Origin: CBFDBF01 sp050291465
GTDB taxonomy: Bacteria; Pseudomonadota; Gammaproteobacteria; Chromatiales; Chromatiaceae
Assembly: GCA_050291465.1 (NCBI GenBank)
Contig: JBNKJV010000013.1
Span: 25,105-89,104 of the forward strand
DNA length: 64,000 nucleotides
Reading direction: 5' to 3'
The number at the start of each line of letters is the position of its first letter. Within the stretch, counting starts at the first letter, position 1. The position numbers were made by a program, and so were the translations under genes. Below the pieces are notes generated by a model. That model had not been told where the DNA came from. It did no database searches and saw only the letters and a list, made by a program, of their open reading frames with translations. This document shows, piece by piece, positions 60,867 to 64,000 of this stretch.

Positions 60867-61163
60867 ATGGCACTGACGAAGGCTGAAATTGCCGAAAGGC
60901 TTTTTGATGAGTTGGGTCTTAATAAAAGAGAGGCCAAGGAGATGGTGGAGCTCTTTTTCGAGAAGATCCGAACCGCCCTGGAGGACGGGTCGCAGGTGAA
61001 ATTGTCGGGGTTCGGTAATTTCGACCTCCGCGAGAAGAAGCAGCGTCCCGGTCGTAACCCCAAAACCGGCGAAGAAATACCTATTACTGCCCGGCGTGTC
61101 GTAACCTTCCGCCCCGGTCAGAAACTGAAGGCGAGGGTAGAGGCTTATGCTGGAAGCGAGTAG
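60867..61163 (+). CDS. ihfA: integration host factor alpha subunit
   Basis: IhfA forms a heterodimer with IhfB and bends DNA at specific sites, helping recombination, replication and sigma54 promoters. The 98-residue protein has the HU/IHF fold with the long DNA arm GRNPKTGEEIPITARRVVTFRPGQKLK. In this genome it might also assist the sigma54 regulator encoded at 14626-15945 and the integron recombination nearby. It ends inside the start of the MerR-like gene. Confidence 0.98.
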   Translation: MALTKAEIAERLFDELGLNKREAKEMVELFFEKIRTALEDGSQVKLSGFGNFDLREKKQRPGRNPKTGEEIPITARRVVTFRPGQKLKARVEAYAGSE

Positions 61164-61506
61164 CAGTACGGCAGACCTGCCGGCGATCCCCGGCAAACGC
61201 TATTTTACCATCGGCGAAGTGAGCGAGCTCTGCGGCGTCAAGCCGCATGTCCTGCGTTATTGGGAGCAGGAGTTTCCGCAGCTGAAACCGGTAAAGCGCC
61301 GCGGCAATCGCCGCTACTATCAGCGCCATGATGTGCTGATGATCCGTCAGATCAGAAGTCTGCTCTATGAGCAGGGCTTCACCATCGGCGGCGCCCGGCA
61401 GCAGCTGACCGGCGAGGAAGCGAAGGAAGACAACAACCAGAGCCAGCAGATCATCCGTCAGTTGCGGGTGGAACTGGAAGAGGTGCTTCAGATCCTGAAG
61501 CGTTAG
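61147..61506 (+). CDS. MerR-family transcriptional regulator
   Basis: The 119-residue protein has the MerR winged helix-turn-helix (RYFTIGEVSELCGVKPHVLRYWEQEFPQLKPVKRRGNRRYYQRHDVLMIRQIRSLLYEQGFTI) and a C-terminal helix for dimers. Its effector domain is short and has no metal-binding cysteine pair, so it is not a metal sensor of the CueR type. It overlaps ihfA by 17 bases and precedes tRNA-Pro, the same order as in Pseudomonas. The regulated target is unknown. Confidence 0.93.
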   Translation: MLEASSSTADLPAIPGKRYFTIGEVSELCGVKPHVLRYWEQEFPQLKPVKRRGNRRYYQRHDVLMIRQIRSLLYEQGFTIGGARQQLTGEEAKEDNNQSQQIIRQLRVELEEVLQILKR

Positions 61507-61568
61507 CGGCCGGTTTCCCGGATCCAAGTTGACATGATTGCGCGCTGCGCCTAGTATGCGCGCTCTTA

Positions 61569-61645
61569 CGGAGCGTAGCGCAGCCTGGTAGCGCACCACA
61601 ATGGGGTTGTGGGGGTCCGGAGTTCGAATCTCCGCGCTCCGACCA
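61569..61645 (+). tRNA. tRNA-Pro (anticodon GGG)
   Basis: CGGAGCG at the 5' end pairs with CGCTCCG before A-CCA at the 3' end. The D-arm, anticodon stem CCACA/TGTGG with loop ATGGGGT and T-arm with TTCGAAT are intact in 77 bases. The integron integrase gene lies just downstream, convergent; tRNA genes are common neighbours of mobile elements. Confidence 0.96.
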
Positions 61646-61665
61646 AAAATCGGTAAGAAAATAAT

Positions 61666-61692
61666 AAAGGCCCGGATTCCGGGCCTTTTTTT
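61666..61692 (+). terminator. intrinsic terminator after tRNA-Pro
   Basis: AAAGGCCCGG and CCGGGCCTTT form a 10-bp stem with a 3-base loop, followed by TTTT. It also terminates transcription toward the integrase gene end. Confidence 0.93.
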
Positions 61693-61730
61693 GTGCCTGC
61701 GTGGAGGGTGTTTAGGGGTCGTCCGGGGCC

Positions 61731-63110
61731 CTACAACCGATCCAGGGGGCTGCGCGCTCCCTGTCCGCCCCGTCCCACCACATGGGTATAAATCATGGTG
61801 GTGGAGACGTCCGCATGGCCCAGCAGCTCCTGAACCGTACGGATATCCGAGCCGGACTCCAGCAGATGGGTCGCGAAGGAGTGGCGCAGGGTATGGCTGG
61901 TTACCCGTTTCGTTATGCCCGCCTGCGCCGCCGCCCGGTAGACCGCTTTCTGGATAGCCGACTGATGGATATGGTGGCGGCGCACGATTCCGGTTCTCGG
62001 ATCCTGTGCCACACGGCTGGCGGGAAACAGATATTGCCAGCGCAGCTCTTTCTCCGCGTTAGGATACTTGCGGGCCAACGCGGTAGGCATAAATACCGAT
62101 CCCAGCCCGGCCTTGAGATCCATATCGTGCATCAGGGTTACTGATCTGATCTGCTTTTTCAGATTGTCGATCAGCAGCTCCGGCATGGGTACGGCACGGT
62201 CCTTTTTACCCTTGCCGCCCCGCACGACGATATTCCGATAGTCGAAATCCAGGTCCAGGATACGTAGTCGTGCACACTCCATAACGCGCATACCTGTTCC
62301 ATACATCAAGCGGATTATCAGACCGTGGGTTCCCCGCGCCGCCTTCAGCAGCCCCTCCGTCTCCCGTGGACTGAGAACGGTGGGAATACGCCGCGGCCGG
62401 GTGGGGCGTTTGAAAGGGCCGATGTCGCCCAGCGGTTTTTCCAGTACCCGGGTGAAGAAGAACACCAGGGCGTTCAGCGCCTGGGCCTGGGTGGCCCCCG
62501 CTACCTTGCGCCGCACCGCCAAATGCTCTAAAAAAGAGGCAACCTGACGTTCGGCGCAATGGTGAGGGAGCGTATCGTTGTGAAAGCGAAGGAATCGGTT
62601 GATCCAGCTGAGATAACTCTTCTCCGTATTGGGAGAGTATTCCGGTATGCGAATGGCCGCCAGGAATTTACGGTAAAGTTCTGGAAACACCTTACCCAGC
62701 CGATTTGTCGGATTCTCCACCGCCTTGTCGATCATCTCGTAGGTTCTGGCCACCGTCGGGTGGTCTCTGCCCAGAGATTGCGCGCCGCCGGCCCAGCCCT
62801 CCCAGTCGAAATCTCTTGCCCAGGGCGTCTTCAGGAAATGGCTGAACAGCAGCCGCAGGGCGTTGATCTTCTGACGAAACCGCCACTCCCCGATCAGGGG
62901 ATTGCGGCCCATTCGCTCAAACCAAAGCCGCAGATGCTCCGGCGTCTGTTCCTGCAGACGGATACCCGGGTGATCATCAAGAAAGCCCTGAACATGCTTT
63001 CTGTACCAGGGAAGGGCGCTATCGGGCACCCGGAACAGGCGCAGCACCTCCAGATATCGGGTCCAGAAACGCTCGATACGGGGATCGGAAGAGGGGGTTC
63101 TCGAAACCAT
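61731..63110 (-). CDS. intI: integron integrase (IntI-type tyrosine recombinase) with N-terminal extension
   Basis: IntI recombines integron cassettes at attI and attC. The catalytic residues are R275, K300, H406, R409, H432 and Y441 (MSSTM-type numbering of the 459-residue form). The IntI-specific patch (GVxxPxALxRKYPNA, then WQYLFPAS, DPRTG, RRHH) lies between K300 and H406 and separates it from ordinary phage integrases. A usual IntI has 320-340 residues and would begin near residue 146; the extra 145 residues resemble a second core-binding (SAM-like) domain. ATG 63110 is chosen over 63152 because GGAGG (minus strand) lies seven bases upstream. Confidence 0.94.
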   Translation of the reverse strand: MVSRTPSSDPRIERFWTRYLEVLRLFRVPDSALPWYRKHVQGFLDDHPGIRLQEQTPEHLRLWFERMGRNPLIGEWRFRQKINALRLLFSHFLKTPWARDFDWEGWAGGAQSLGRDHPTVARTYEMIDKAVENPTNRLGKVFPELYRKFLAAIRIPEYSPNTEKSYLSWINRFLRFHNDTLPHHCAERQVASFLEHLAVRRKVAGATQAQALNALVFFFTRVLEKPLGDIGPFKRPTRPRRIPTVLSPRETEGLLKAARGTHGLIIRLMYGTGMRVMECARLRILDLDFDYRNIVVRGGKGKKDRAVPMPELLIDNLKKQIRSVTLMHDMDLKAGLGSVFMPTALARKYPNAEKELRWQYLFPASRVAQDPRTGIVRRHHIHQSAIQKAVYRAAAQAGITKRVTSHTLRHSFATHLLESGSDIRTVQELLGHADVSTTMIYTHVVGRGGQGARSPLDRL

Positions 63111-63150
63111 GGACAAGCCTCCGTGCTTTGGAATATCCATATAGAGAACC

Positions 63151-63179
63151 AATATAGAACGTTTTGCGGCATATTACAA
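63151..63179 (-). promoter_or_regulatory. sigma70-type promoter of the integrase gene
   Basis: On the minus strand, TTGTAA (63179-63174) and TATATT (63156-63151) are separated by 17 bases. The -35 box overlaps the first attI repeat, so integrase bound to attI could repress its own gene. No LexA-type CTGT-N8-ACAG box was found. Confidence 0.55.
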
Positions 63180-63237
63180 TATTTGTGCCGGCTACATAAC
63201 ACAATATACGTGCCGTCCACATAAGCACCTGTTAGTT
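63176..63237 (+). other. integron attI site with two tandem 25-bp repeats and core GTTAGTT
   Basis: Two directly adjacent 25-base units (63176-63200 and 63201-63225) agree at 20 of 25 positions, sharing ACAATAT, GTGCCG and ACATAA. Five bases later is the core GTTAGTT (63231-63237). Direct repeats next to a GTTRRRY-like core and upstream of intI are the layout of attI sites, where the repeats are integrase-binding sites. The cut would fall after the G, so the first cassette starts at 63232. Confidence 0.8.
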
Positions 63238-63336
63238 TTATAAAAGGTAACTCACATTAAATTCGGAAGCATAAAATATAAGCTAGATAAAGGTAGCGAA
63301 TTACTCAGGGTCTCTACTTGGCAGCATATTCAACAA

Positions 63337-63573
63337 ATGCAATTAAAATCGCTAATTCATAGGTTTGCCACAAAAGAAGCGCGTTGCATAAAATCAGGTA
63401 AAGCGTTTTACTATTGGAGGGTAAAAAGATTGAGGGCAGTATCAATTTACGAATCCAGGTTCGAGAAAGCACCTCAATTGTTTAAACAACATAAAATGCC
63501 AGTTTTAAAATCATACTATGTCAACAATGGTGTTTATTTGTGGCCTAGCCCTAAATATGAAACGCGCAAGTAA
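63337..63573 (+). CDS. integron cassette protein, unknown
   Basis: The 78-residue product is basic and not recognised; it contains several Tyr/Trp-rich stretches (KAFYYWRVKRLRAVSIYE) and no membrane helix. The frame stays open upstream to 63244. A protein-like extension (KFGSIKYKLDKGSELLRVS) with AAAAGG at 63242-63247 eight bases before ATT 63256 suggests a longer form of 105 residues with a rare start; ATG 63337 has no strong ribosome site. The stop codon lies 12 bases before attC, typical of cassettes. Base composition is lower in GC than the core genes. Confidence 0.6.
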   Translation: MQLKSLIHRFATKEARCIKSGKAFYYWRVKRLRAVSIYESRFEKAPQLFKQHKMPVLKSYYVNNGVYLWPSPKYETRK

Positions 63574-63585
63574 TGTATGCAAAAA

Positions 63586-63610
63586 AACTAACAAGTCGCA
63601 CCAGAGGGAC
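63586..63610 (+). repeat. left half of attC (VCR-like), truncated
   Basis: R'' box AACTAAC (63586-63592) is the exact reverse complement of GTTAGTT at 63231-63237. The next bases, AAGTCGC...AGAGGGACTG, resemble the left arm of Vibrio cholerae repeats (TAACAA-CGC-AGAGGGACTG). The right arm is absent because an IS element starts here. Confidence 0.75.
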
Positions 63611-63633
63611 TGAACCTACCCCGAAATAATTGA

Positions 63634-63665
63634 CACCTCGTTTTAGTTGGATAGTAGACGAGGTG
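63634..63665 (+). promoter_or_regulatory. hairpin covering the orfA ribosome site
   Basis: CACCTCG (63634-63640) and CGAGGTG (63659-63665) form a 7-bp stem with an 18-base loop. The right arm holds the AGGTG ribosome site of orfA, so transcripts entering from outside would be poorly translated. This is a known way for IS elements to avoid activation by read-through; its use here is inferred. Confidence 0.6.
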
Positions 63666-63669
63666 AGAA

Positions 63670-63978
63670 ATGAAAAAGGGAAAACACACATTCTATAATT
63701 ATCAGTTCAAACATACGGCGGTCAGCGTGGCAAATCATCCGTATATACAAACGCAGGATGTGGCGGATGCGCTGGGTATACATCCTTTCATGCTGTCGCG
63801 GTGGAAAAAACAACTGAGGGATGGTGTATTGGAAAATAACGATCAGGAAGCGCGCTCCAGAGACGAACTGCTCAAAGCCAAGGAAAAGATCAAGAAGTTA
63901 GAGCGCGAACTCAAGCGAGTGCGGGAGGAAAACGCGGTTCTCAAGAAGGCCGAAAGGATTTTCCCCGGAAAAAAGTAG
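63670..63978 (+). CDS. IS3-family transposase OrfA
   Basis: The 102-residue protein has an N-terminal helix-turn-helix (YQFKHTAVSVANHPYIQTQDVADALGIHPFMLSRWKKQLRDG) and a C-terminal leucine zipper (LLKAKEKIKKLERELKRVREENAVLKKAERIF), the standard IS3 OrfA plan. The end of the gene holds A-AAA-AAG (63969-63975) immediately before the stop, a slippery site for -1 frameshifting to make the OrfAB transposase. OrfB lies outside the window. Confidence 0.92.
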   Translation: MKKGKHTFYNYQFKHTAVSVANHPYIQTQDVADALGIHPFMLSRWKKQLRDGVLENNDQEARSRDELLKAKEKIKKLERELKRVREENAVLKKAERIFPGKK

Positions 63979-64000
63979 ATAGCTTCCGTTTTATCCATGC

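Larger units (their letters stand above)
63232..63610 (+). mobile_element. first integron gene cassette (attC end disrupted by an IS)
   Basis: The unit starts at TTAGTT after the attI cut site and runs to a left attC half at 63586-63610. It holds one AT-rich reading frame on the plus strand, the usual direction for cassettes. Its first six bases and the attC R'' box are complementary, as expected when both come from the same circular cassette. An IS3-type element begins about 63611, so the other half of attC is displaced. Confidence 0.75.
63611..64000 (+). mobile_element. IS3-family insertion sequence, left part
   Basis: The element begins about TGAACCTACCCCG (left end, IS3-like) immediately after the broken attC half. 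It carries orfA at 63670 and runs off the window. The right end and target duplication are outside the window, so the exact boundary and family subgroup are not fixed. Confidence 0.7.

Noticed and set aside
63111..63230. LexA box at the integrase promoter
   Set aside because: No CTGT-N8-ACAG sequence is present, so SOS control, known for some class 1 integrons, is not supported here.

Overview
The window comes from a gammaproteobacterial chromosome. Two long stretches keep the gene order familiar from Pseudomonas-type genomes: leuCDB-asd-fimV-truA-trpF-trpB-trpA-accD-folC-dedD-cvpA-purF-metZ, and tRNA-Val-thrS-infC-rpmI-rplT-pheS-pheT-ihfA-merR-tRNA-Pro. The left end carries an anaerobic-type molybdoenzyme and cytochrome locus. 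This suggests a facultatively anaerobic, probably sulfur- or oxyanion-respiring lineage (Chromatiales/Sedimenticola-like). That placement is inference from gene content; no rRNA is present.

Region 1 (1-15945) is an accessory respiratory island in three apparent transcription units. Unit A (1-6188) has a ferredoxin-type B subunit, an NrfD-type membrane C subunit, a Tat-exported molybdopterin A subunit (gene order B-C-A, as in ttrBCA and srdBCA), a TorD-like chaperone and a glycosyltransferase. Unit B (6321-12229) is a tightly overlapping operon of eight genes: a methylglyoxal-synthase-like protein, a multi-cluster Fe-S protein, a membrane-anchored monoheme cytochrome, two different Mrp/ApbC-type ATPases in tandem, an unrecognised protein, a cysteine-less rhodanese-fold protein and a pentaheme cytochrome c. 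Unit C (12268-15945) encodes a PhnD-like periplasmic binding protein, a membrane histidine kinase and a sigma54-dependent NtrC-type regulator. This is the three-part layout known from AioXSR/ArxXSR. The three units together look like a regulated periplasmic reductase or oxidase system whose substrate cannot be read from sequence. The A and B subunits each have an Asp where a cluster-ligand Cys is expected.

Region 2 (16175-18608) holds poorly characterised small genes and a methyltransferase. Region 3 (18660-26159) has an ABC exporter, an M23 peptidase-like protein, a TolC-family protein, aroC, an MFS transporter and a LysR regulator divergent from leuC. Region 4 (26285-45379) is the leucine, aspartate-family, tryptophan, fatty acid, folate, purine and methionine biosynthesis block with fimV and truA. 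Region 5 (45498-53323) has tRNA-Asn, a FimT-like pseudopilin, an aminotransferase, uvrB, a DUF302 protein, a YajD-like HNH protein, a NUDIX hydrolase and an eIF2B-like protein. Region 6 (53406-61692) is the thrS-pheST-ihfA translation cluster.

Region 7 (61731-64000) is the start of a chromosomal integron next to tRNA-Pro. It contains an IntI-type integrase with about 145 extra N-terminal residues, an attI with two tandem 25-bp repeats, and a first cassette. The cassette start (GTTAGTT) and its attC left end (AACTAAC) are exact reverse complements. An IS3-family element has inserted into that attC.

Throughout regions 4-6 the intergenic spaces carry families of palindromic dispersed repeats (CACAGAG-type, GGCGGGC-type and CATTTCGAGCGAAGCGAG-type).
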